DNA from: Siphonodentalium dalli
Lineage: Eukaryota > Mollusca > Scaphopoda > Gadilida > Siphonodentaliidae
Length of the DNA stretch: 64,000 nt
Assembly: GCA_032622095.1 (NCBI GenBank)
Contig: CP136065.1
Span: forward strand, 35,496,732 to 35,560,731
Direction: 5' to 3'
The position numbers and the translations under genes are program-made. Below are positions 1 through 10,765 of the stretch, piece after piece (the first letter of the stretch is position 1; each line of letters starts with the position of its first letter). Under the pieces are notes generated by a model. The model did no database searches. It saw only the letters and a list, made by a program, of their open reading frames with translations, and was not told the DNA's origin.

Positions 1-62
1 CACTAAATTCACCCTCTGGGGACCTCATTCTGCAAATGACAGACACACTATTTCAAGGCTTG
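1..62. mobile_element. Family C MITE, right end only (cut by window edge)
   Basis: The terminal hairpin arm (ACCCTCTGGGGACCTCATTC) is followed by the subterminal 'GCAAATGACAGACACACTA' and end 'TTTCAAGGCTTG'. This is the same right end as the copies at 1654-2110 and 9088-9536. The rest lies outside the window. Confidence 0.75.
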
Positions 63-355
63 CACCTGTGCATTACTTAAAATAAAATGCATGAATAACA
101 TCAATTATTTAAACATTTGAATGTAAATCCAGAAGGTGCTCATTACTAGTTGTATTGTGGACACACTTTAAATGAATTGCTAGGAGACAATGTTGACCAC
201 AAAAATTTGCGCAAGAGCAATTTTTTGGTGATATTTATTCAAAACTGTTGCGGATATTTTCTAGTGGGACTTGGCCACAAAACATTAACAATTTTTTTTT
301 CTGCATGACCAAACAATGGGTTTACCATAAACAAACCAGGTAACCCGCGTGTAGG
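63..355. other. AT-rich spacer, nothing recognised
   Basis: No reading frame, hairpin or known repeat is seen here. A short poly-T lies near 290. Confidence 0.5.
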
Positions 356-1063
356 TTAACCCTTTCATGACGGGTGCTGCGCCAGCACTACATTAAAGAC
401 CCTGTGCCAATGCATTCACTTATAAATGCAAGTCGATCATAGGATGTCTTACATATATAAGAGAATGCATTGGCCTAACAATGTTTTATAAAAAAATTTA
501 CATTCTTCAACAATTTTGATCACCTTTTTTTATAATTCTTTTTACATTCTTTTAAAATTTTGATCATTTTTTAGTCTTTTTTCTTACATTCTATAACAAT
601 TTTTATCATTTTTTCCTATATTCTTCAACAATTTTATCATTTATATCATTTTTTCTTACATTCTTAAACAATTTTATCATTTTTTCTCACATTCTTGAAC
701 AATTTTTATAATTTTTTATCGTTTTTTATTACATTCTATAACAATTTATATAATTTTTTCTTATATTCTTCAACAATTTCATCATTTATATAATTTTTTC
801 TTACATTCTTTAACAATTTTATCATTTTTTATCATTTTTTTTATACATTCTTTATCATATTTTATCATTTTTTACTTACATTCTTGAACAATTTTTATAA
901 TTATTTCTTAAATTCTTTAATTATAAAAAATAATATAAAATTTGTTAGGCCAATGCTTTCTCTTATATATGCGTGGCGACCTATGGGAGACTCATATATA
1001 AGAGAATACATTGGCACAGGGTTTTCACAAAAATTCAGGAGGCTCCCGTCATGAAAGGGTTAA
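356..1063. mobile_element. Family A TTAA-flanked MITE, long copy (subtype ii ends)
   Basis: It is bounded by TTAA on both sides, with ends TTAACCCTTTCATGACGGG and its complement CATGAAAGGGTTAA. An imperfect hairpin lies inside each end (412-475 and 946-1020) around CCAATGCATTC. The middle 400 bp is AT-rich and made of irregular repeats of 'TTTTATCATTTTTTCTTACA'. TTAA target plus CCCTTT ends is typical of piggyBac-like elements (family knowledge); no transposase is present. Hairpin arms are more decayed than in the 9.9 or 24 kb copies. Confidence 0.8.
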
Positions 1064-1224
1064 GGTGAATCTCAATATTTTGCATAATATCAAAAAATTC
1101 TTTTATACAGATTGATCACTCCATAGCAAGTAGAAACCACTGACCCCTGGAAAGCAATTGATAAGCGCCCAGATACACGAATCAGGTTACCTTTCTAGGT
1201 GTGTATGGAACAGAGATCTGAGCT

Positions 1225-1305
1225 TATCAGGATTCGAACCAGCTACAACATTGCTGGACAGTTTGTGTTGGCCTGAGGCTCCAAGCACCTTACCAACTGA
1301 GTCAA
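1225..1305 (-). repeat. tRNA-derived SINE head or tRNA pseudogene
   Basis: On the minus strand a B box GGTTCGAATCC (1230-1240) and an A-box-like GACTCAGTTGG (1293-1303) are present in the right order, which is an RNA polymerase III internal promoter. The spacing between boxes is longer than in a normal tRNA and I cannot fold a proper acceptor stem, so a SINE head is more likely than a working tRNA gene. Body and tail of the SINE were not identified. Confidence 0.6.
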
Positions 1306-1653
1306 AATATGAGATTACATCAAAGAGGCATGAATGAACCATTTGCATGATATACTACAATCAAGGTCCCATAATTCTGCTGCTATATAGTGGTTAGGAT
1401 TTATTGATTCAAATAAATATAGCCAATGTGTCATTTGATAAAAGGTCGACATCCACTCAAAAGTACATTGGTCTTAGATTTCTATACAGACTGATTAGAT
1501 CGTTGCAAGCAGGGTTCAATCTGGGGGGGGGGGGGATATTATTTCAGGGGAGCAAGAAACAACTATATTCAAGGGGGGGGGGGCAGAACTTCCAAAAAAG
1601 GGAAAGCTTCATTAACCCTTTAATGAATAATATTTCATATTTAATATTGGAAT
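1306..1653. other. Spacer with two poly-G runs
   Basis: Runs of G occur near 1525-1536 and 1574-1583. The short open frames here run through them and are not credible genes. Confidence 0.5.
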
Positions 1654-2110
1654 CAAGCCTGAGTTTAGTGTGCCTGTCATTTGCAGAATGAGCTAGGTCC
1701 CCAGAGGGTGCGTTTAATGATGCTATCCCACATAGCGGGCTAGCATCTCTAAATTCACCCTCTGGGGACCTCATTCTGCTTAGGCCTCATCTTCTCTGGA
1801 ATGTTTCTTTATTATAAAATTTCTATAGAAAATTCTTCACATTGATTCTATTTCTTTTTAGTTTCTCTATATCCCCAAATTGGCAGACGACACATTACAC
1901 AATCGAGGTTCCCATTGGGTGAACATCACAATATTCACCATGTGGGACCTTCAATCTGAGTCTGTCTCCCATAGCAGATACTTAGGCAATGCAGAATGAG
2001 GTCCCCAGCGGGTAAATTTGGTGATGCTAGCCCACTTAGCAGGATAGCGTCACTAAATTAAACCTCTGGGAACCTCATTCTAAATGACAGGCACACTAAA
2101 CTCAGACTTG
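1654..2110. mobile_element. Family C MITE, complete
   Basis: Ends are inverted repeats: CAAGCCTGAGTTTAGTGTGC at left and its near complement ending CTCAGACTTG at right. Each end carries a hairpin whose arms are GAGGTCCCCAGAGGGTG-type sequences (1685-1775 and 1996-2085). The middle is about 220 bp with 'TTTCTCTATATCCCCAAATT' and 'GGTGAACATCACAATATTCA', which recur in all long copies. No coding capacity. Superfamily unknown. Confidence 0.8.
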
Positions 2111-2238
2111 AATGTCCAGCAAACGTGCACAGAGGAGAAAATAATACTTAACTCGATGACAATAGATGTTAAGAGAGTTGGTCTGCCTGTTTATATTATT
2201 TGAACATCCTTAAAAGTGAAGGATAGACCATTCCAATG

Positions 2239-2517
2239 TATAGTAAGGCTCTAAATAATCGACTCCTTAACCACAGCAGAATTATGGGTAATTTTTCAGG
2301 ATTTAGTCAGAAATATGGCTTGTTGCCATTCATCGGAAAGCTCTCACTGAGAGCTTTCCGATGAATGGCAACAAGCCATATTTCCGACTATATCCTGAAA
2401 AATTACAAGTGAGAGCTTTCCAATGAATGGCAACAAGCCATATTTCCGACTAAATCCTGAAAAATTACCCATAATTCTGCTGTGGTTATAGAGTCAATTA
2501 TTTAGGGCATTACTGTA
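2239..2517. mobile_element. Family B foldback MITE with an extra third arm
   Basis: TA-flanked, with ends (C)AGTAAGGC at left and GGGCATTACTGTA at right. The arms ('CCACAGCAGAATTATGGGTA' and 'GGCTTGTTGCCATTCATCGG') pair almost perfectly. After the normal right arm begins, a second partial copy of that arm starts at about 2409, giving three arms. TA duplication and CAGT ends fit a Tc1/mariner or pogo/Tigger-type MITE (family knowledge). Confidence 0.85.
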
Positions 2518-3049
2518 TACCCGTGTGCCAAATATACATACATGTACATTTCTTAATTTTATGAAAAAAATGCACACTGCACAATGCTTATTCGAGTCTG
2601 CATGTTTTTTTTTAAATTGATGGCTCGATAGTGGAAGCCCATAACGGATGCCGGTGTAACACGTCATCTCCCCCCCCCCCAGGATATCTTCCCCCGCGGG
2701 GTACAAATAAAATACCAGAATATCAGTTCTCGAAGTAGCGGTTAAGAGAAAAACATATCTTAGTATTCTTACAAGAACATGTGGAATTGTTGTTGCATTT
2801 CCAGGCATTTGATTAATTATTGCCTTTTTTCCCTTGATAACATGCTTCCACCCTGTACTTCTATTCCACCCTGCAGTATTATTAATTTTGTTGGTAGTTT
2901 CCACCCTCTACTTGTATTCCGCCCTGCACTTCTATTTGGGACACGGGAGTACTCTTAGAAGTGAGTGAAAGAATGGATTCAGTCATTCAGGGGTTAACAA
3001 TTTCTTTATTATTAAAATGAATTCCCCCAGTTATAACAATGTACGTGGT
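2518..3049. other. Unannotated spacer
   Basis: It includes a C10 run at about 2671-2680 and imperfect repeats of 'TTCCACCCTG-ACTTCTATT' at 2840-2935. The 136-residue minus-strand open frame at 2494-2904 has no recognisable domain, overlaps MITE sequence at its end, and is judged spurious. Confidence 0.5.
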
Positions 3050-3346
3050 TGGTTGTTGAACTTATTATCTGAACATTTCCTATGGGAATTCATCAATGAG
3101 TATTTAGTTAAGAAAGCTTCATGAACAAATATCGAGCCATATCCATCAGATGGATTCTCCAACCCAGTTATAACAATGTATATTAGAATTGTCTATTATT
3201 AGTTTGGAGGGGTGTTCTGGATATAATATGAGCAGACGACAGACAGAAAAACAGATAATACAAGTGCAAAATGATCAACAAACTTATTATCTGAACATTT
3301 CCTTTGGGAACCACTCGTGAATGAGTATTTAGTCAAATAAAAGGTC
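3050..3346. repeat. Family D fragments, two direct copies
   Basis: The motif 'AACTTATTATCTGAACATTT' followed by a '(T)CATCAATGAGTATTTAGT'-type sequence occurs at about 3059-3115 and 3281-3345. It is the right half of the TTAA element D seen better at 17.0, 24.4 and 33.0 kb. Neither copy keeps a clean TTAACCC end. Confidence 0.6.
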
Positions 3347-3368
3347 ACTGACCAAATGACCCCCCCCC

Positions 3369-3451
3369 ACCCATAAATCCTTCAAACCTGCCACCCTCCC
3401 CCCACCCCCAGACGGAGGTGGCAGGGTGGCAGGTTTGAAGGATTTATGGGT
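3369..3451. repeat. Perfect 29-bp-arm palindrome
   Basis: The left arm starts ACCCATAAATCCTTC (3369) and the right arm ends GAAGGATTTATGGGT (3451). The arms pair without a mismatch over about 29 bp, with a C/A-rich loop. It does not belong to families A-D. Confidence 0.8.
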
Positions 3452-3459
3452 TTCAGATA

Positions 3460-3790
3460 TACTACAAACTGTAACCAAACTCAAAATCGTGGGTGTGCAG
3501 GTTCCCATGCCAAGTTTTAAAAAAAATGAATGGAAAATGACGGAATACAGACTGGGACAAGATGCATACCAGGATATATATACGTATATGTCAAAAAAAG
3601 TGCAATAACTGTGTCAAAATGAGTCTGACCGAACTTAAAACGCAGGTGCGCATGTTCCCATGCATACCGTATGTGCCAAGTTTTAAAAGAATTTACCAAA
3701 AAATGACAGAATACATGTTCCGGCAAAGTTCCAGACGGACGGATGAACGAGGGTCATTACTATAGTCCTCCGATGGATTGTCTGGGGACA
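3460..3790 (+). repeat. Dispersed GACGG-type repeat, decayed
   Basis: There are two related halves ('TGCCAAGTTTTAAAA' at about 3510 and 3671). The end 'CCAGACGGACGGATGAACGA' is followed by 'GGGTCATTACTATAGTCCTC'. The same style of ending occurs at 32520-32600. Open frames here are short and lack domains. Confidence 0.5.
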
Positions 3791-3797
3791 AAAAGAG

Positions 3798-4073
3798 CTA
3801 ACCCTTTCATGATTGGAGCTGTGCTGGTGCAGCATTAAAGACTGTCAGTGCATTCTCTAATATATGCGAGTCGCCCATAGGGAGCCTCGCATATACAAGA
3901 GAATGCACTGGCTTACAAGGTCAAGATAAATATTGTTAGGCCAATGTATTCTCTTATATATGGGAGGCTCCGTATGGGAGATTTGTCACTTGCATATTCC
4001 TATTTATATAAAACAATGCATTGGCACAGGGTTCGTGCAAAATTTTAGGAAGCTCCAGTCATGGAAGGGTTAA
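3798..4073. mobile_element. Family A MITE, subtype ii, short form
   Basis: Left end CTAACCCTTTCATGATTGGA (target TTAA mutated to CTAA) and right end CATGGAAGGGTTAA. It contains two hairpins around CATAGG and CCGTATGGGAG. The two hairpins are separated only by the linker 'CTTACAAGGTCAAGATAAAT'. Confidence 0.75.
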
Positions 4074-4126
4074 GAGGTTTCCACACCTGAGCTGTGTCAG
4101 AGGGAGGTGGGAAGTGTAGACAGACC

Positions 4127-4343
4127 TACAGTAATGCCATAAGTAATAGACTCCTTAAACACAGGATTTAGTCGGAAATATGGCTTGTTGCCATTCATCG
4201 GAAAGCTCTCCCTGAGAAATATGGCTTGTTGCCATTCATCAGAAAGCTCTCGGGGAGAGCTTTCCGATGAATGGCAACAAGCCATATTTCTGACCCATAA
4301 TTCTGCTGTGTTTAAGGAGTCGCTTACTTAGGGAATTACTGTA
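4127..4343. mobile_element. Family B foldback MITE
   Basis: TA-CAGTAATGCC at left and GGGAATTACTG-TA at right. The arms carry 'GGCTTGTTGCCATTCATC' repeated on both strands. The left arm has lost the 'CAGAATTATGGGTA' part, so the pairing is asymmetric, and one hairpin segment is duplicated (4190-4275). Confidence 0.75.
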
Positions 4344-4585
4344 CACAGAAAACTACTTAATTGTTAAGCTAAGTATACACCACCTGAAGGAATCTATCCG
4401 ATCTGAAGACCACATCAAGCATATACTATATAGCAATAAAAATTTCAAAAAGATGACTTTAATCATATTTTTAAAAGTGCAATTTTGGGAAGAGCTTTCT
4501 CAGCAAGTATAAAAAATTCTTGGAAATGAATAACTGCCATAAAGTGTACAACTGTACTGAACTAGTAAAAGGCTTGAATTACAAT

Positions 4586-4760
4586 TTAACCCTTTACCCA
4601 ACAGAACTGCCCTGTGCCAATGCATTCTCTTATATATGCGAGTCGACCATAGGTCGCCTCGCATATATAAGAGAATGCATTGGCTTAACACATTAAACAT
4701 TATAAAATTGTTAAAGAATGTAAGAAACGAGAGGCCGATCACGATCGGCAGATGTTTAAC
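4586..4760. mobile_element. Family A MITE subtype i, left half
   Basis: Starts TTAACCCTTTACCCAACAGA and includes one intact hairpin (4617-4685). The sequence then departs into 'GAGGCCGATCACGATCGGC', a small separate palindrome. The right half is absent, although a lone 'AAAGGGTTAA' occurs at 4882, so the element may have been rearranged. Confidence 0.7.
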
Positions 4761-6404
4761 CCATACCTTGGCGATAGCGACTAGCCATAACTGATAATTT
4801 GTCAAAGATATGATCACAGGAATTAATCCATATATCAGTACCCAACTTGAAATCAAAAGCTCAAATAATTTGTCTTAAGAAAGGGTTAAAGTATTTGGGT
4901 TGGGGAGGAGTAGTTTTAAATCTCATAACTCTGTCCCTATTCACACAAGGACCTCTCACTGTGAGATCCAATGGTTTAGTGATTTCGGAAGACATGTTTA
5001 GGAGTTTAAGTTAACTCATTAGAAGCAAAAGTGATAAATCCCTATCTTTGCCACTTTTGACATGCCAGATATTCAAAATTTATTATTCACTTCTAAAGAG
5101 AAATTATAATTGCTTAGAACGACATATATGTAGGGGATTCCATCTCGTATTTAAATGGTACTTTAATTACCCCCCCCCCCTTCCCCCATTCTCCCCAGTT
5201 ATTTGTTTATCAAATATGGACAGATATAAGATCAGATCTGACCTGTGTATTAAATAAGATTAAGTGTTTCATAACAGGGGTGTATGGTTTTCAAAAATAT
5301 ATGTAGTTTATACAATTCAAAAGTATTATCTATATAATGTTATACAGACATAATATGATGGGGATGTTGGCCCCTATGACCACTAAATCGTTCATATAAA
5401 AGAAAGTAAGTTAGCCCTCATTTGAATGGTTTCACACATTACAATGTTTTACAAGTAGCTTGGGCACTAAAAGCCACAACCTTCAATGTTAATCTTCTAA
5501 GTGCTCTGTGGCCCCTAAAATTCAATCAACCATGAAAATGTGAACAAATGGGAAAATAAAGTTCCTGGAAATACTAACATCTACCATATTGATTTTCAAA
5601 ACAAGTCATCACTTACAATAGTCATGTATATTTATCTGCCTGTTTCCCATTGCATAGATAAATCATATTGGCTATCAGCTGTTGTTTTAATTTCAAATTG
5701 AAAGCACGTGTCTGAAGGGTTAATATATTTTTCAAAAATCAATTAATCAGTCAATACCAAAATTGATAGAAGTGAATAGTGTGCAAAGATACCCAATAGA
5801 TATTAAGAGATATGAGGAAGAGTCCATGTACATTATAGCATGTTGTCTATGGAAACCTTGGAAAGGGTTAATTATTTTTGAAGCAAATTAATGGAATTTA
5901 GAAGACACTTATATAGGTGAGGGGGGCCCTTATATCACCCTGTAATGAAATTTCAAGAATAGGAAAAACACCAGTCTTGTGCTGCCATTAATCAATTTGA
6001 CAGTTAGAATAAACAAACAGCCAGCCACCAGTGTTGTTTATCTTGCTTGACCCACCAGAGCTCTGTATCATATGTCATCACTCATGTCATAACAGATTTC
6101 ACTTGGAATGACAACATCTATAAAAATCCTCTCATATACTCTGGATGTTGGATGATCACATGGTAATTTATTGATATCATTATATTACATGAAACTATTG
6201 CAATAAAATCTTCATATATTCAAAACAGGATATCACACCTAATTAATCGTATAAAACTAAAATAAATGAAAATGTCAATTTTTTTTTATTATTTAATATT
6301 TTTTTTTATTGTTATTTAAAGTTCAAACAAAATTTAATATTTGTATATGCTAAATTTAGCAAGAAGCTAAATCTAAAAAAATTTAATTTAAAAAAAAAAA
6401 AAAA
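4761..6404. other. Long AT-rich spacer without recognised features
   Basis: No open frame with a domain, no hairpin family and no tRNA box is seen. It has a C10 run at 5170 and T- and A-rich tracts near 6280-6410. Confidence 0.5.
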
Positions 6405-6955
6405 AAATCGAAAAAGGGTCATAACTCCTTTAAAATTAATCGGATCAAACACATATTCGGACTCGATCTGTATTTTGGGCTGTGAAACTCACATACCAAA
6501 TTTGGTTCCAATCAGATAAAAAATGATTGAGTTATGGCATTACTCGTAAAGTGTCTACGGACAGACAGACAGACAGACAGACGGACAGACGGACGAACGA
6601 CGAGAGGTCAATCCGGGCAACGACACTATGTTTACCATACTATGGTATGGGTAAACATAAAAATGTTTGAGTTATGGCAGAATGCGTGAATTCTAAGTTG
6701 AAAAAGGGCCATAACTCTGTAACAAAAACTCGGATCAAACCCAAATTCGAACTCGATCTGTATTATGGGCTGAGAAACCCATATACAAAATTTGGTTTCG
6801 ATCGGATAGAAAATGTTTGAGTTATCGCATTACTCGTAAAGTGTCTACGGACAGACAGACAGACAGACAGACGGACAGACGGACGAACGACGAGAGGTCA
6901 ATCCGGGCAACGACACTATGTTTACCATACTATGGTATGGGTAAACATAAAAATG
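6405..6955 (+). repeat. Two tandem copies of a GACAGACGG-ending repeat
   Basis: Units begin 'AAAAAGGGTCATAACTCC' (6411) and 'AAAAAGGGCCATAACTCTG' (6703). Each runs through 'CGGATCAAAC' and 'ACTCGATCTGTATT' to a GACA/GACG run, then 'GTCAATCCGGGCAACGACAC' and a palindromic 'ACCATACTATGGTATGGGT'. Period is about 291 bp. Related fragments occur at 31380-31925. It resembles a SINE-like repeat common in invertebrates; I cannot name it. Confidence 0.7.
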
Positions 6956-7208
6956 GTAAAAAGTGTTAAAAAAAGATTTTTTTTAGGCCAATGCATTCTC
7001 TTATATATGCGAGGCGACCTATGGTCGACTCGCATATATAATAGAATGCATTGGCACAGGGCATAACTGTAACTATCACGATGTGGTCAATGAGCCGGTT
7101 CCAATGATATCCATATTTGTATGGTTTTATTGAGACAGACCCAAGATAATTTAGGCTGTTGCAGCTTTATTTGACCGTTTTTGGCCGTTTTGTTGGGTAA
7201 AGGGTTAA
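6945..7208. mobile_element. Family A MITE subtype i, right half
   Basis: One hairpin (6985-7058) is followed by the long right arm ('AACTGTAACTATCACGATGT', 'GAGACAGACC') and the end TTGTTGGGTAAAGGGTTAA. The left half is missing; the break abuts the GACGG repeat. Confidence 0.8.
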
Positions 7209-7249
7209 TAGAGAGCAACACTGCTTCAAGTCTGTTAAAATAATGTTAA

Positions 7250-7296
7250 TTTGTGCTGGAAAATTGTCAATGAGTATTTAGTAAATAAAGGGTTAA
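7250..7296. mobile_element. Family D right end abutting family A
   Basis: 'TCAATGAGTATTTAGTAAA' then TAAAGGGTTAA. The final TTAA (7293-7296) is also the left border of the next family A element. Confidence 0.6.
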
Positions 7297-7567
7297 CCCT
7301 TTCATGACTGGAGCTGCACTGGTGCAGCATTACAGATATTGACATCATCTTGTGCCAGTGCATTATCTTATGTATGCGAGTCTCCCATAGGGAGGCTTTC
7401 ATAAATAAGAGAATGCACTGGCTTACAATGTCAAGATAAATATTGTTAGGCCAATACATTCTCTTATATATGCGAGGCTCCCAATGGTAGATTCGCATAT
7501 ATAAGAGAATGCATTGGCATAAGATTTTCAGGAAGATTTCAGGAAGGTCCAGTCATGAAAGGGGATA
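7293..7567. mobile_element. Family A MITE subtype ii
   Basis: Starts TTAACCCTTTCATGACTGGA and ends GTCATGAAAGGGGATAA, where the last TTAA is mutated. The left hairpin has the CTCCC-ATA-GGGAG stem. Linker 'CTTACAATGTCAAGATAAAT' as at 3.9 kb. Confidence 0.75.
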
Positions 7568-7611
7568 AGTTAGATGATCATCCATTGGGCCATATCCATC
7601 AGCCTTACATG

Positions 7612-7830
7612 TACAGTAATGCCCAAAGTAATCGACTCCTTAACCACAGCAGATTTATGGGTAACTTTTCAGGATATAGTCAGAAATATATGGCTTGTTG
7701 CCATTCATCGGAAAGCTCTCGGGGAGAGCTTTCCGATGAATGGCAACAAGCCATATTTCCGACTAAATCCTGAAAAGTTACCCATAATTCTGCTGTGGTT
7801 AAGGAGTCAATTATTTAGGGCATTACTGTA
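7612..7830. mobile_element. Family B foldback MITE, near-perfect
   Basis: TA-CAGTAATGCCC ... GGGCATTACTG-TA, 219 bp. The arms pair over nearly the whole length and the turn is at GAAAGCTCTCGGGGAGAGC (about 7720). Short open frames in both directions are just the palindrome translated and not genes. Confidence 0.9.
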
Positions 7831-8812
7831 CAATAAGCCTTCATGGCGGTGCTGTGTTTCCTGGTCGAACACCAAAGGATAATAGAAGTGTTTGTTGTTA
7901 AATGTTTGAGGAACCGCACTCAGCCTTAAGTAATGGACCACACCCATCTCAGATTTACATGTAATTATCTATACACTTCACAATACAAATACCAGTAGTT
8001 ACTCAGTCATACATTTAGTGATCGAGCTAAAGAAACCTAAAATTACTGGCCAGAGGGAGACATATTGTGACCTATTATGATACGGAGAACAAGAACTGCC
8101 TTTCAGGTTACATGCAACTACAGTGTGGTTGCACAGGAGATCAGGGTATAAGTCACGGAAGTTATGGAAACCCCCCAATCACCTTTGGAGAAACAGCTGC
8201 TAATGTCGATCAATATGGCAATGGTGTTGCAGGAAGCCAATCAGAGTTGTCTATCTTTAATTCTTACCAATACTAAATTGTTAAATTGAGCAAGGAGCTC
8301 AATCTAAAACAAAAATAAAACAAATATCATAATGACACAGCACCAATTTTAACAAGATTCTTATAAATTCAGAGAAATGCACGTACAACAAGGATTTCGA
8401 CAGCTACAACACGGAATGATTATATAACAACAGAATCGTGTTCAAACGTGTCCATAATGATGAGTTTGCCAAATAATTGCCAGATTTGTGAGGAAATACT
8501 AATAATTTGTCTACCAATACTGTGGTATTATATTATAAAACCCTCGAAATTAGGAAAAATGTCCAACAGTAAATTTATGTTGAGGCACAGTGTTTCCCAC
8601 CGGTGGCTAATTTCGAGGACTGAATTATATCGCATATTGCATCGATGCGAATAACACAATAGATGCAAGGAATTATTTTAACAGTGAATTCAATAATTGT
8701 TTTATTCCATATGAGTTGCATGTTTTGGGCATTAACTTGGTGATATAATTAGATTAATTTAATAGCATGCAGCATTTTTATAATTGCTATGACAGATGTG
8801 AATATTGGTCAG
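7831..8812. other. Spacer, one weak open frame
   Basis: An open frame at 8067-8276 (69 codons, plus) is less AT-rich than its surroundings and ends in TAA, but I see no domain, no splice context and no family resemblance. I do not call it a gene. Confidence 0.4.
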
Positions 8813-8970
8813 ATTTTCAGGATTTGGTCGGAAATATGGCTTGCTGCCATTCATCGGAAAGCTCTGAGCTTTTGGATGAATGGCAATAAGCCATATTTCC
8901 GACTAAATCCTGAAAAGTTACCCATAATTCTGCTGTGGTTAAGGAGTTGATTATTTAGGGCATTACTGAA
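8813..8970. mobile_element. Family B MITE, left end missing
   Basis: Starts inside the left arm (TTTCAGGATTTGGTCGG) and runs through the turn to GGGCATTACTGAA. The left 60 bp are lost and the last TA has decayed to AA. Confidence 0.75.
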
Positions 8971-9087
8971 GACAATTCTGGTAGAGATTGGTAGGAAGCA
9001 ATTAAATATTAAAGCCAGTTCCTCAACCCATTATAATATATCTATTGGAAATTGTTCAACATGCTCTAACATGAAGTATCTGCCCAA

Positions 9088-9536
9088 GAGTTGAACTAGT
9101 TTGTCTGTCATTTGCAGAATGAGGTCCCCAGAGGGTGAATTTAGCGACACTACCCCACACAGTGGGTTATAGTAACACTAAATTCACCCTCCGGGGACCT
9201 CATTCTTCTTAGGCCTCATCTTCTGGGAAGTATCTATAATCTCAAATTAATATCGTTTTTAGTTACTTTTCCCCTTCTGTTCAGTTTCTATATCCCCTAA
9301 TTTGCAGAAGATAAAATGCATAATCGAGGTCACTGATGGGTGAACATCACCAACTTCAACTGGAGAACTTCAATCTGATCCTAGGTCTCCCATAGCAGTT
9401 GAGGCCTCGGCAGAATGAGGTTCCCAGAGGGCGAATTTGGTGATGCTAGCCCACCATACAGGATAACATCACTAAATTCACCCTATGGGGACCTCATTAT
9501 GAAAATAACAGACACACTATTTCAAGGCTTCCATTT
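9088..9536. mobile_element. Family C MITE, complete
   Basis: Left 'TTTGTCTGTCATTTGCAGAA' with a terminal hairpin (9117-9210). The middle carries 'TTTCTATATCCCCTAATTTG' and 'GGTGAACATCACCAACTTC'. A second hairpin (9415-9510) is followed by right end 'AACAGACACACTATTTCAAG'. Confidence 0.8.
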
Positions 9537-9943
9537 GCCTATTCACAGCATTCTACAAATAATGTCTACTCCAGCGGGATATAATATATGGGCTGTGAGA
9601 CAATACAGGGTGTGTGTTCCAGGTCTATAACATGCATGACACCACCACACACCTCCCTAAAGCCTACAATTAAAGTGTTCATACAAAGGTAACTCATGAG
9701 AATGTAATTTCAGCTTCTATTGTTGGATATTTAGCCTGAAATAAAACCCTACACATTTTACAAAATGCTCCCCCAGGGCAAACTATAAGGCCAAAAGAAA
9801 AACTTTTTTGTTTATGATTTGTTCCAGTCTAAGTTAATAACTACAGACCCACTGTATGTTGTAAGAAATTTGACTGTATCTCGCCCCTCCCTGGATATAA
9901 TGAATCTCTTCTTTCATTCTATTATGTACCTGGTAAACCAGGC
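9537..9943. other. Spacer, nothing recognised
   Basis: No coding or repeat feature supported. Confidence 0.45.
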
Positions 9944-10343
9944 TTAACCCTTTACCCAACAGAAGGGCCCTGTGCCAATGCATTCTCTTATATATGTGAG
10001 TCGACCATAGGTCGCCTCGCATATATAAGAGAATGCATTGGCTTAACACATTAAAAATTATAAAATTGTTAAAGAATGTAAGAAAAATTGGTAAAAAAGT
10101 GTTAAAAGGCCAATGTTTTAGGCCAATGCATTCTCTTATATATGCGAGGCGACCTATGGTCGACTCGCATATATAAGAGAATGCATTGGCACAGGGCATA
10201 ACTGTAACTATCACAATGTGGTCAAGGAGCCGGTTCCAACGATATCCATATTTGTATGGTTCTATTGAGACAGACCGAAGATATTTTAGGCTGTTGAAGC
10301 TTTATTTAGCCGGTTTTGGCCGGTTTGTTGGGTAAAGGGTTAA
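9944..10343. mobile_element. Family A MITE subtype i, complete 400 bp
   Basis: Reference copy. Its ends are TTAACCCTTTACCCAACAGA and TTGTTGGGTAAAGGGTTAA. Hairpin 1 (9968-10041, stem CGACC-ATA-GGTCG) and hairpin 2 (10122-10195) are reverse complements of each other, separated by an AT-rich linker. The right arm has about 140 bp that the left lacks ('AACTGTAACTATCACAATGT' to 'GGCCGGTTTGTTGGG'). Both TTAA target copies are intact. Confidence 0.9.
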
Positions 10344-10404
10344 GGTCTGCTGATAAAATATTACTTGCTGTCCCCAAACGTGACATTGTTTATTATGGTC
10401 GTTG

Positions 10405-10765
10405 CTCTTTTGAATGCTAGGGCTCAAACCTTTGGAATTCACTCACGCTTACACTTTTGGTATTTTGCTACTTGAGAATCTGTCAAAACAGAACTCAAAA
10501 CTTATCTATTTAAACTTCACAACGGCAATGACGATGTACAAAGCTATAACCACATCTTTCCGGCAATATGCAATATACTCAGCCTTCATCATGATTTTTA
10601 AATGAATTGTTTATGAATTTATTTCATTGTAGTTATTGTATGTGTGTATATGTGCATGTGTTTGGATGTGTAGGAGTTTGACTCTTGTCATTTTTTGTAT
10701 CATTGTGTGCTTTGGGCCTCATGGAATAAGGTACTTTAAAAATGCTATACATTATTATTACATAT
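10405..10765 (+). pseudogene. Non-LTR retrotransposon 3' end fragment
   Basis: A broken frame reads like the C-terminal 'SVKTELKTYLFK' tail of CR1/Jockey-type reverse transcriptase ORFs. A TG-rich 3' UTR follows, then 'CATGGAATAAGGTACTTTAA' and a short (ATT)n end at about 10750. Only the last roughly 40 codons remain. Family placement is inference from these end features. Confidence 0.55.

Noticed and set aside
1225-1305. Functional tRNA gene
   Set aside because: Box spacing is too long and no acceptor stem could be folded; a SINE head fits better.
1404-1691. 95-codon frame through poly-G
   Set aside because: Runs of glycine from poly-G, no domain, overlaps a family C end.
8067-8276. 69-codon frame with better base composition
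   Set aside because: No domain, splice site or homologue recognised; too short to call.
9834-10214. 126-codon frame, and similar frames reading CILLYMRGDLWSTRIYKRMHWH
   Set aside because: This peptide recurs wherever the family A hairpin is translated, on both strands.
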